DNA of 64,000 nt from Hypomesus transpacificus (Eukaryota > Chordata > Actinopteri > Osmeriformes > Osmeridae). The notes under the pieces were generated by a model that did not search any database, was not told the DNA's origin, and saw nothing but the letters and a program-made list of their open reading frames with translations. The stretch lies in NCBI RefSeq assembly GCF_021917145.1, contig NC_061070.1, positions 15,090,950 to 15,154,949 on the forward strand. The letters run 5' to 3'. Every line of letters starts with the position of its first letter. Position 1 is the stretch's first letter. Positions 36,733-46,989 of the stretch are shown piece after piece. The position numbers were made by a program, and so were the translations under genes.

Positions 36733-38738
36733 CAGTTCATACAACATTATGTTATTTATTTTATTCAGGCAAGCTTACATTTAGCTCAAAGGTTTTGAGT
36801 GCAACTCTGAAGCCCCCGGGAACAGGCGGGTTGATCCTCAGGGTCTCTTTGATGACACAGCTGGTGTACTTGAGCTGCTCCAACCGCTCCATGTCCAAGG
36901 GCTTGTCCTCTCCCTGACTTCCCATAAGATACTGTCAAATACACAGGAGAGTGTGAGGTTCTAAAGGTGGACTCTCGTGGAGTATCCATGACACTGGGTC
37001 ACAACCACCACTCCTCCCTGTAGAAATGTAAACAATAGAAATAAAATAAACATGGCACCACAGAACCATTAGGAAAAATGATGAAACTCTCTAAAAAAGA
37101 AATAAATCCGTTTAAGGACTAGGGATCCATCTAGAACACGTTTAGAGCAGATATAATGTACCTAAAGAGGGTGCCATGACATGTGGATTGAAAAAAATGG
37201 ATTGATTCCAAAACATTTCTTAGGTGATAATCGGACAACTGTTGATAATAACAGAAACCTATTTATTCACCTTTTCCTGTAACTCCTGCCGAACTTTACG
37301 CACCACGTGTGCGTGCAACCCCAGGAACATGACCATAGAGGTGGCCGTGCTAGCTGTCGTTTCATGGCCACCAAATAACAATTCTGTTGCTGATTCCTTG
37401 ATTTCCTAAAGTGTTTTTTTTAAAGAAATTACGAATACAAAAATATATATGTTCCTGTAGATATACATAATTGTGCAAAATAGAATTTGACTGGATGAAA
37501 TAACTGTACCTGCATGCTCAGTCTCTCATCGTTCTTCTCACCATTCTCTATCAATAACTGAAGAGCATCCTTATAGTTGTTGTTTTCACACGTTTTGAGA
37601 AGCTTCTTCTTGATGTTCTGCTCTATTTTGGAGTGGATGATATTGCGTGCTCTCAACCCCTACAAATGGGGGAGACAATTGACAAATTGACAATTGAAGA
37701 CAAAGCCATAGATCAATTTCGCCAGCACGCACCGAGCACCTTCAAACATTCTGATAAATAATTTGACAAACAGCATACCCGATACAATCCGCTGAAAGGA
37801 ACATCGATGGGTAAAGAGAAAAGATTCTTTGTCATTTCTTCAAACGCCTCCACTAATTCTCGCTCGTCCGCCTTTGTTTGATCCGGCTCGAACCCCAGCA
37901 AAATCCTCATCGCAATTCGGAACATGAGTCGCTTCATCTCGGGGTAGACAAAGACACAGGTGTCGCTCTGTAGCCAGCCGTCCACCGCGCCTCTCACCTC
38001 CTCCTGGATTACAGGGATATACTGCTCCAGTGCTTCCCGGGAGAACGCTTTCAAGATAGCCTACACCAAAGGAAGAGAAAGAGAATGAGAGACAGCCATA
38101 CAAGTAGACCATGATCAACATAAAGGGTTTTATTTGTACACAAAACAGATAGATACCCTTTTTTTGCTCTTGTGATGCGCGCCGTGGGCGTTGGAGAGGG
38201 TGTGCGAACCGAGGATGATTCGCACCGAGGCTGGCCACTGCGCTGCAACTAGCTTGTGCTCTGACAGGAGAATCTGCTTGACATTCTCCGAGCCCATTAT
38301 CCGCACCGTGGGACACCCAAAGAGATGGGTTTTATATATGTACCCATATTTCTGACGTTTTATTCTCAGGAACTTTCTTCTCTGGAAAATATGGAAGATG
38401 GTTGTCCTATTTTAACGACAAAAATCACTGTTTTCAATGTAAAAGAATATAGGCTACATCATTCGTTTCAAATGTGTGATGGAAAATCTGAAGCTCCTGT
38501 CGATTTTGGGTCTTAATTGGAGGAGGAGGTGGTTTCTCCATCAGTTTACCTGAAGGACCATCTGCAGCGTCTCTCCCAGTAGCGGCAGTCCCATAGTACC
38601 CGGCGGCAGCGCACCACGACAGGTTGGGTCGCATCCACTGATGACGTACATCTCCCACAGTTTCACCGCCGCCGCTATCAGCAGAAGCGGCAATACGAGA
38701 GTACAGAGGGAAGTTACAAACAGCGTGTAAAAACTCAT
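36263..38738 (-). CDS. cyp26a1: retinoic acid 4-hydroxylase CYP26A1, with a frameshift in the last exon
   Basis: Endoplasmic reticulum cytochrome P450 that inactivates all-trans retinoic acid by 4-hydroxylation. Exons: 38738-38550, 38381-38157, 38060-37779, 37659-37510, 37405-37271, 36931-36779, 36603-36263, phase-checked except for the frame break below. An N-terminal membrane anchor (LFVTSLCTLVLPLLLIAAAV) is followed by the LPPGTMGLPLLGETL proline region, the I-helix GGHETTAS, the K-helix ETLR, and the heme loop FGGGARTCVG with Cys about 437. Near 36385, after KVLLKVFV, one base is missing relative to the family (VFVVEL expected). The frame as written hits TGA at 36351-36349, giving 462 residues. 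The native frame resumes at once after the break and runs to TAG at 36263, which would give about 491 residues (zebrafish 492). The lost segment includes the TMKTGPTVYP substrate-contact strand. Single-base sequencing or assembly error is the likeliest cause. Confidence 0.95.
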
Positions 38739-38848
38739 CTGGAGGTGGCGCAAACCAGTGGGGAAATAAAGAATTCAGGACCTTTGAAGGGGACGCAGGC
38801 TCTCAAATGTTACTCCTTGACTGGTATGTTTCCCACCCCATTCCGAGC

Positions 38849-38855
38849 TTTTATA
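38849..38855 (-). promoter_or_regulatory. cyp26a1: TATA box of cyp26a1
   Basis: TATAAAA on the minus strand, 111 bp upstream of the start codon, with the DR5 element about 50 bp further upstream. This TATA-RARE-Sp1 order is the known CYP26A1 promoter layout. Confidence 0.8.
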
Positions 38856-38907
38856 AGTCCGTTTTCCAGTCACTCTTGGCCCCATCTTACCTTGGTCAAG
38901 ACAAATT

Positions 38908-38924
38908 AGTTCACACAAAGTTCA
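38908..38924 (+). promoter_or_regulatory. cyp26a1: proximal DR5 retinoic acid response element of cyp26a1
   Basis: AGTTCA-CACAA-AGTTCA: two RAR/RXR half-sites as a direct repeat with a five-base spacer. It is nearly identical to the R1 element of mammalian CYP26A1 promoters and lies 53 bp from the TATA box, as expected for the element that makes the gene retinoic-acid inducible. Confidence 0.9.
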
Positions 38925-38956
38925 TCTTTAATTGGGATACTGGGCTCGCGCACCGT

Positions 38957-38966
38957 GCTCCGCCCC
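38957..38966. promoter_or_regulatory. cyp26a1: Sp1/GC box of the cyp26a1 promoter
   Basis: GCTCCGCCCC (GGGGCGGAGC on the minus strand), about 33 bp upstream of the proximal DR5. A GC-rich Sp1/Sp3 element next to R1 is known in mammalian CYP26A1. Confidence 0.65.
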
Positions 38967-39446
38967 TAGCGGACTAGCAGAAATGTTAACTGTTTCCTGG
39001 AGGAAGGCGGTATGATGCGCTATAGCTGTAGGCTTCTACTTCCACCCTACTACACCCCCTTAGCCTTCTAAATAACTTAACTTAATAAATACAAAACGAA
39101 AATATTAGATATTGGTCACATGAATAGAAGAATGCACATTGCTAATCTGTAAATTGTTGTGGATGTGTTTTGTCTTATGTAGGAAACACTGTAAGAGATA
39201 TTACAGTCGAAATTGACCAGTCCCTTTCAATATGATAGATAATATGCGAAAACAATATCCGCCATCTATGATAATGCCCACAGGCCAGTTATTTTAGTTT
39301 AATTGAACGGTAATAAATACATTTGTGGAGCAGTTGGTCTTCATGATATCTCTGTGATGCATCACGGTAAACCTTGTTTTTACACCAATGGGAGGACGGC
39401 GGGGGCTCGCTCTCTTGCTCATTTAATCGTGAGGGCGCTCGAGCTC

Positions 39447-39463
39447 TGACCTGTATGTGACCT
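39447..39463 (-). promoter_or_regulatory. cyp26a1: distal DR5 retinoic acid response element of cyp26a1
   Basis: On the minus strand AGGTCA-CATAC-AGGTCA: both half-sites are the exact consensus with a five-base spacer. It lies about 0.6 kb upstream of the TATA box. Mammalian and zebrafish cyp26a1 also use a second upstream element (R2) together with R1. A weaker DR5-like pair (TGACAT, five bases, TGAACT) follows at 39477-39493. Confidence 0.8.
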
Positions 39464-39499
39464 ACGACACGGACCATGACATCCGTGTGAACTTCAGTG

Positions 39500-41246
39500 C
39501 AAAACGTCGCCAAGTTCACTCTCTGGATAACAAGGCACCAAGGTCCTATGGTGCACATAATTAGAGGGGGTTTGTATTTGTCCTCACTCTTCCGGGCTAT
39601 TCTTCGACTGTCAATCATAGCAATCAAGTTTAGGGCACACTGGTGACCTGTGTCAAAGAAAGAGGTCAATAGCGTTTAAAGTGGGCCTCATCATGTGCTG
39701 AATATTTGTAGTAGGCCTATATTTTGTTCAAGAATATAGCTAACTGTAATACGTTTGTATATCGTCAAAATGGAAAGACAGTTTTTTTCCAAAGAAGTAC
39801 AATACGTACAGAAGTACAATGAATACAAATCATAATTTTAAGAATTTAAATTTAAGAACCAATTTACGTAAAGGAAAAAATATTTTACTATATATAGGCC
39901 TATTTTTTTTATTTTTTTTAACCTGTCATGACGTTAGCTTAGGCAACTTTTTGTTGCATTTTGTTACTGTCAAAATTATGCTTGGGGCAAGTACAATGGT
40001 GTACAACCGCTTGTGGATTTTTACGAAAAGCCTATGATTTTGGCTGCCATTTAAGATTACCTTTCCTTGCAGGGTAACTGCCTAATCTTAAAACAAATTG
40101 TGTTATTCAGAACATAAATATGTATTAGTCTATGAACATGAAAGAATTCAAAGGATAATTAGGCCTCTTCAAGAATAATTAGCCTAAATATGTGACACAT
40201 TTCACGTTCAAACCAACATATCATATAAAAAAAGATTTGATAACAGCTAGACTAACTAAATGGATTTAGTCCATTTTGACTGTTAAACCACGTTAACGTG
40301 ATGGTTAAATTATTCACAAGCAAAACTCACTAATATTCAGTTATTTACTTCTCACAACAACAATTTCACTACAGTACAAATAATAACAGCCAATTACAAA
40401 TAACATGTAGGCTATGAACAACAGGACAATTAGGCAATGTACAAACTCCATAAAGGAGAAAAAGTGCTATCTCCTTCCATGAAAACATTAATCAGATAAT
40501 TTCACAGCGCTTCAATTATACCTACATAATCCACAAGTGATTATGAATAACAATGAAGACAATAACAAATTAGTAATAATAATAATAATTATGCAAATAT
40601 GTCTAATAAAATAGCTGAATTATTATAAACTAAACTGTATTGGCGTTCATAGCCATTGCACTACAAAAATAGAAAAATTAAGCTATAGCATATCCTTTAA
40701 ATATGGCTGTATAATAAAGTAATCAATTCTAGCTTTAAAAAAATGTTATAGGGCTTATACAATGCTCTTTAAATAAAGCTTATGTAATGCTTCTTCATTT
40801 AATACATACCCTAATGGATAAGATTATATCACATTATACGCACACACTGAGCATAAACATTTAAAATGGCATTCCTGGATATATTGGTAAAGATCAAGTG
40901 CAAGATCTGTTTTGCATTGGACTTGTGTAGACTAACTAAGCAGACCTGAGCAGCCAAGACAGTGATATTAGTCCACTTCCTTGGACTTTTCTTGTTACGT
41001 TCCAGAGGTGGGCGTGCAGGTGTCCATAAGAGTTCAGCCACTTAAAACAATGATGCAGAAAAACGATGCGTCTCCTCAGGTCACCAAAGTATACGCCTGC
41101 ATTGGTTCCATTCAACAAGGATTTGTTGGTCCAATAATATTCCAAGCTCTTCTGGACAGTGATACTATAGTTATTGGTATTATACTCTGATTCAATAACT
41201 TAAATGTGTTGTAGAAGACAGGTGTGATACTCCCTGCCCGGTGCCT
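39500..41246. other. cyp26c1-cyp26a1 spacer
   Basis: AT-rich DNA between the cyp26c1 stop codon and the cyp26a1 upstream region. It should hold the cyp26c1 3' untranslated region and possible shared enhancers. No exon or repeat family is recognised; an everted pair of receptor half-sites (TGACCT ... AGGTCA) lies at about 39643-39667. Confidence 0.5.
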
Positions 41247-44200
41247 CTAAACTGCATCTGTGTGTGCGTAACTAAAATGCACGTGCAGCCCGTTGACAGG
41301 ATGGACAATTGGAACAGTTTGCATCTTGGGGAACGATTCTGTGGCCAGGCTCCACCTGCATGTGCTGAGCAGCTCGACCGCCAGGGTTTTTAATATCATC
41401 AGGGCTAGTTCCTTACCGACGCACCTCCTAACACCACCTCCAAATGGAACGTAATTGAAACGCCCTGTCTTGCCCTCGTCACGCTCACTCCCAAAGCGGT
41501 CGGGGTCGAATCTCTCCGGGTTGTGAAACACTGGGGCGGTGTCGTGGGTGTCTCGTATGCTGTACATCACGCTCCACCCTTTAGGGATCTGGTAACCCTG
41601 GTCAAGACAAACACAAATATACAATCAATGTTTTTCTATGAACTATTAGCTTTTTTTCAGTTACGTAATAAGTTATAGGAACAAATGATTAAACACAAAA
41701 TTTATGTTGACCCGTTTTATCCAAATCTAAGTCTATGGAATCCAATGTACCCATCCCAAATATCATATGGAGTTTAAATGGTACCTCCTAATTGACCCCA
41801 TTCTCATCTAGCTAACCCATTCCCTCTTCAGAGGGGTTTGTGTGTTTAGGAATCCGGTCACATGTAGAGATACAAGGTATGGGAGATGCATGTGAGCGCA
41901 CACTGACAATGGGTCTGTGAACACACCTCCAATTACTTTCAGAGAAAGACAGAAATGGTGTTATGTTTGTGCTGTGCGACTACCCCAGTCTAGAAGAAAG
42001 CCATTTGATTAAATGTGTTGGCTGAAATACAGGGTGAAGTAAGGTAAACCATTCAAGATGGGGCTATTTGCCATATACGATCTCAGTACAAGAGAGGCAT
42101 ACTTACATCCAATTCAAATGTCTTGAGCACGGTTCTGTATCCGCCGGATACCGGGGGGAGAACACGGAGCACCTCCTTGATTACACAGCTAACGTACTGC
42201 AGCTGACTCAGTTTTTCCATCGTTAGATAAGGTGTGTGGGACCGAGATGTAGGTTTCTCTTCATCGGAGGCGCCGTGAACATTCCCTTTCCCATTGAGCA
42301 ATGAGGTGGTCTCTGTGTCTGGGCTCCCGTGGGCATCTTGTGTGGTTTCCAAAGGGCCTTTTAAATCCCCCTCTTTGCCTGGGCAGCTGTGTGCTCTATG
42401 GGCCTCGTAACCCAGCCCCTCCGTCTCCAGCTCCTGTTGGGCTTTCTCCACAACCGCAGGGTGCTTCAGGAGCTGGAGGACAAGGGAGGTGGAGGCACTG
42501 GCAGTGGTAGAGTGAGCTGCAAATATCAACTCAACCGCTGTCTCCTAGAAAACGCAAACACACACACATACACACGTGTTAAGACTGTAGTATTCCGTCG
42601 TAAAATAAACAGTAATGGCCTATTTGCTTGTTAATATTTTCCCTAAGAAGCAACTGAGATAATAGCTACTATTAAACGGATTAACAACTCCTGTAAGTAA
42701 ACCAGCCCCCTCCTTCCCCCACACCGCCTGATGTGACCTACCTTCAACTCCTGGATACTGAGTTCATACCCAGTCTCCTTGGCACTGCTTAGCATGTAAT
42801 CAAATGCATCATAGTACTCTTCCGTGTGTTGCCTCTGCATCTTTTCCTCAATGATTTTCTCCATGCACTTGTGAAGGATTTCACGCGCTTTTATTCCCTA
42901 TGCAGAGATAAATCATAACAGGTTTTAGAAATAATACATTTGGGGCCCCAAGGGAAGGCATGACAGTACCAAAACGTACTGAAAAAAAAAAGTACCATTA
43001 ATTTAATAATTGGCGCAAGCTATATCCACACACTCCAAATTGTCAAATTTGAGGCTTTAATGAGACATAACATCTGCCTGTATTTAGATGTGATGTTACT
43101 ACTTTTTGTCATGCAAAAGCAAGATGAAGTCTAGAATTCATGAACAACAGAATCAAATCAAACATCTCGTTATATGCCCCCTTTATATCTAAATAAAATG
43201 TTACTTGTATAGACCTTTCTACACAGTGCCACAGGGGGCTTCACTGATGCCCACAGATCAGCACCTATAACCAACCTAAACGTCTATACTGGACTCACCT
43301 TGCGGAGTCCACTCATGGGTGCATCAAAAGGAAGAGAGAAAAGGTTGTTCATGAGTTGCTCGAATATTTGAGCAAGGTAAACAATGCGTGTCTCCTCCAT
43401 TTGTAGACCCAGCAGGACTTTTACAGCGATTCGAAATGTGAGAGATTTTGCTGCGGCGTAGACATCCACTGCGCCGGGCTCTGAGCACCACTTTGCAATT
43501 TCAGACTTGACAACATCTTGCAAGCGGGGCAGGTAAGACTCCAGCGCCCCGCGGCTAAACACTTTTGCCAAGATCTTAAAGAGAAGCATAATAAAAAGTT
43601 ATCACCAGGTACAAGACATGATGGTATAGAATAATACTGGAAACGAATTCACTCCAAACGTTCGCTAATTCTACATTCAAGGCCCATCTATTATGGTAAC
43701 GGACCAATTTGATTTATATTTGATAACGACAGAGCTTGTACGCAACCTTGCTGTTTTCTTCATTATTCTTTAACTCATAGTCTTTATGTTCTTACTTTTC
43801 TCTTTTTCTTGTGAAGATCTCCGATGGAGTTGACCAGCGTGTTTGGTCCTAGAATGATCCGGGTGCTCTGCGGCCATTGAGTGCACACCAAGTTGTGTTC
43901 CCCCAGCAGAATTTTTCGGATGTTCTCGGCGCCAGTCACCCGGACTAGGGGCTTTCCAAGAAGGTGAGTTTTAAAAACATTCCCGTGCTTCTTTCTCCTG
44001 GAGATGTGAAAGTTGGACCCCTGTCATGAACACAGATATGGATGTTTTTAATTTCAAGTGCTCTGAAACAAAGAAAGCCCCGTGGATTCCTAAACTAGGC
44101 CTACTCCATGTCTTGGCACATGCAGAAGCGGCGAGAAATTTAAACAAAAACGTCTGTTTTTACCACAAGTAATTTACACGCGCTCATCAAGTCTACACAT

Positions 44201-44629
44201 GTTACAGTTTCATGAGTTCCAAGAACAATCTCTATTTCATCACAAGTTGAATTATTAATTGGATATTTAATCCAACATGTGGCACAAGACAAACAACGCT
44301 GATCTTTGTGAGAATACATCACCTTGCCAAATGTTAAGTGATTAAGGAGCAAATGATGATTGAACAAGACATATTTTGGAAGCCTTGTAAAAACAAACTC
44401 AGTGAAATTAAGTTCTTTAACATACCTGAAAGAGCCAATGGAAAGTTTCCCCCACTAGAGGCCACCCCATGGAGCCCTTGGGCAGCGGCAAATTGCACTC
44501 CTTGTCCCGCGTAATGGTCCAGCGGAGAGCCCACAGTTGCTTGGTGACGGCCAGCAGCAGCAGGGCTGAGAATACTGATGTGAGCGCAGTGGCCAGCGCT
44601 GACACGACGCTGAGCTCCGGGAGAAACAT
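41247..44629 (-). CDS. cyp26c1: retinoic acid hydroxylase CYP26C1, complete
   Basis: Microsomal P450 that clears all-trans and 9-cis retinoic acid; in fish embryos it acts with cyp26a1 and cyp26b1 in the hindbrain. Six exons join in phase: 44629-44426, 44020-43796, 43574-43299, 42897-42742, 42544-42107, 41597-41247; 549 residues (zebrafish 554). An N-terminal anchor ([18 protein letters not shown]) is followed by [19 protein letters not shown], the I-helix AAHSTTAS, the K-helix EVLR, and the heme loop [10 protein letters not shown]. Exon 5 holds a CYP26C1-type hydrophilic insertion of about 60 residues ([16 protein letters not shown]... to SRSHTPYL) at the place where cyp26a1 has an intron between its exons 5 and 6. 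No frame breaks were found. It lies head-to-tail upstream of cyp26a1 on the same strand, the conserved vertebrate order. Confidence 0.97.
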
Positions 44630-45319
44630 CTCCGAACATCCACGTGCTTATTGATTGGCAAATTCTGGCGCGTACACGCTGTTTGTCTCACTGCCCAGAA
44701 GACACAATTCAATTTCATATTTATCAGAAAACGAAAGAAATGCAAAGAAAGAATGAAACCAAAATATCAAAATTCCCCAGCTACAACACGTCAACTCTTC
44801 TAATAAATAACAAGCGTGACTCATGAGGAATAATTTTACACATGTCTTAACTCAGATTATTTCACCGGGGTAATACAGGCAAAACGAAAAGGGATTTTAA
44901 CTCTGTAAAATGTTCGTCTTTATTCCGCCCCCCATACTTACTCCTGAATGACAAGAAACTGACAAGTATTCCAAGTAGTTTTACAGGTTACATGCGCCGG
45001 CTTGTCTATTTATGTGCCTTTATAGGTACAGTTGAGGGGGCTCAATAGCCCCTAGGCAGCCCCACATTTTATAGTGCATGGTAATAAATCAGGTAAAAGC
45101 GGGGGCATCTCACAGAGATTTAAATACAGTACAGTTGGCCAGCTTTAGAGGTGCGAGAGCCATATAAAGGCGGAGGCTGGCTTACTGTCATTCCTATTTA
45201 AAAAAGTTTAATCTTTGCCTAAAATGCACTTGGTTTAAACCGTATATCTCCACACAAGTGCAAGGAAGTGAACTAGATAATCAGAATATAAGAGAGAGAG
45301 ACCTCAGTTACAAACTTAC

Positions 45320-45446
45320 CTAGTTCTGAAATACAGAAGCAAATCTTTGACAGCAGCGAGAAATGTGTCCTTTAAAAAAAGTTCTCTTTCCAAACGTCGC
45401 CGTCTATTTCTACTCACTGAACTTTACGGGCAGCGCTTTATAAATA
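45320..45446 (-). promoter_or_regulatory. cyp26c1: cyp26c1 promoter and untranslated first exon
   Basis: On the minus strand TATTTATAAAG (about 45446-45436, TATAAA at 45442-45437) is a good TATA box. About 90 bp downstream of the predicted start is a strong splice donor, AACTAG|GTAAGT, at 45320. This suggests a short 5' untranslated exon (about 45410-45320) spliced to the ATG exon, with a possible acceptor GGGCAG near 44691. No DR5 element was found within about 300 bp. Confidence 0.5.
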
Positions 45447-46532
45447 TTGGGACACAACATGATCCACCTTCACAGATGACGTATTACGTTTTCTGAATAA
45501 CTAAAGAGCTTGATAAATCGCCAGGATTGGAGAAAACTTTGTGATCTTACAGCAGCACTCGGAGGTTGAGTGAGTGCCAGCGGGGGCGGCTTTCAGAGAG
45601 TGTGTATGGGGATCGAATGGCAACTGATGGAGGAGACAGGTAACCAATCGCTGGAAACGCAAAGCTTGACTGACTCCTCTGTTAGCTCAGTGTTCAGTAA
45701 GCACAGAGCTCTGCTTTTCTATTGCCTCAATTAAAACCTAAATTACTATGTTATAACCTGTAGGCTATATGACCTATATGTAAAAACGATATATGGAAAA
45801 TTATTTATTTTGAACGACGGTGTCCTGATCATATTTTGGCAAGTGTGTAAATCTGCAATGTGTGTGCCCTTTTTACAAAGCGCTAAACTATTTCAGATTT
45901 TTTTCAATTGTGTTGCCGTTAAAAATGTAATAGTTGGCCTACAATTAATCATCGAACATTCCATGGTGGTCTTATTAATGTTGAAGGTAATGTGTGATTC
46001 GTGGGTCTAAATGTTCTTGTCAATCGGTATGGGACAACTAAAACAACATTAGTAAAACGAATAATTCATTTAACGTATCCGAATACTTGGGAGAATGTCG
46101 AGCTGTTTGTGTATACATTCCTGAGTTCCTCTTATATTCACTGATGTTGAGTGATGCCTCTCGGTGGAAGCGCGTGCCCCGGAGACGCCGATTACCCGGT
46201 GGCCCCGGGTCCAGGTGAGTTCCTTTTCCGTTCACAGAACATACTGAACACCTGTTCGACACAGCGGCGACTAGATTTCTTATGACTGTCTCTTTTGGAG
46301 CGCTGACAGACTCGATGTAGCCTTGCAGTGTCGGCCTAGGTCTCCGGCTATAAGCTATAGGCAATATGACTCTGATCAAATGAAACCGAATAAGCATTTA
46401 CATATTTATGAGACATGGGAAATTATGTTACTCATCTGTCCATAAGATAACCAACAATTAATGACTTGAATGTCATAAATTCTGAACAAATATGCAAATG
46501 TTAATACTCAATTTCGTTTCCTAATTTACACT

Positions 46533-46710
46533 TACATTTAGTAGACGCTCTTATCCAGAGCGACTTACAGTAAGTACAGGGACAATCCCCCGAGGAAAGT
46601 AGGGTGAAGTGCCTTGCCCAAGGACACAACGTCATTTTGCACGGCCGGGAATCGAACAGGCAACCTTCAGATTACTAGCCCAATTCCCTAACCACTCAGC
46701 CACCTGACTC
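46533..46710 (-). mobile_element. tRNA-headed SINE, copy 2
   Basis: On the minus strand it begins GAGTCAGGTGGCTGAGTGG (box A), with box B GTTCGATTCCC, a body shared with the copy at 19.5 kb, and the tail GATAAGAGCGTCTACTAAAT. It is flanked by the 7-bp direct repeat CCTAATT at 46520-46526 and 46711-46717. A nine-base deletion in the tail distinguishes it from copy 1. Confidence 0.85.
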
Positions 46711-46894
46711 CCTAATTCAGTGCAAAGTAAAAAAGAAAAGTAATTGCAATTGAAAGATCATTTTTACAACAAGCCCAAAGCACAAAGACACATGCAGATC
46801 TCCAAAACAAAATATATTTTTTGGGGGGCATTTGTTTTCTTTTTGGGACATATATACAATGCTGAGAAATAGGAAACTTAAGAGGTTGAAATGC

Positions 46895-46986
46895 AAGAGA
46901 AGGGCCTGCTGGATTTGAACCCCAGCCCTTGCAGTAAGGCTTTGGCCTGCATGGTACACTCACTTTACCACTGAGCCAGTGGGGCA
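46895..46986 (-). mobile_element. second type of tRNA-derived SINE head
   Basis: On the minus strand GGTGCCCCACTGGCTCAGTGG contains a good box A (TGGCTCAGTGG), and about 45 bases later GGTTCAAATCC is a perfect box B. It resembles a tRNA pseudogene or SINE head but has no clear intact cloverleaf. It differs from the SINE immediately to its left, so two elements are nested or adjacent here. Confidence 0.6.
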
Positions 46987-46989
46987 CCC

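Noticed and set aside
39289-39669. 126-codon minus-strand ORF upstream of cyp26a1
   Set aside because: It overlaps the distal DR5 control region, resembles no known protein and has no splice partners; treated as chance.
44334-44745. Other minus-strand frames across cyp26c1 exon 1
   Set aside because: They are shadows; only the frame starting at 44629 encodes the P450 anchor and proline-rich hinge and continues in phase into exon 2.
46895-46986. Functional tRNA gene on the minus strand
   Set aside because: Boxes A and B are good, but the sequence does not fold into a clear cloverleaf with matching acceptor stem and anticodon arm; a SINE head or pseudogene is more likely.
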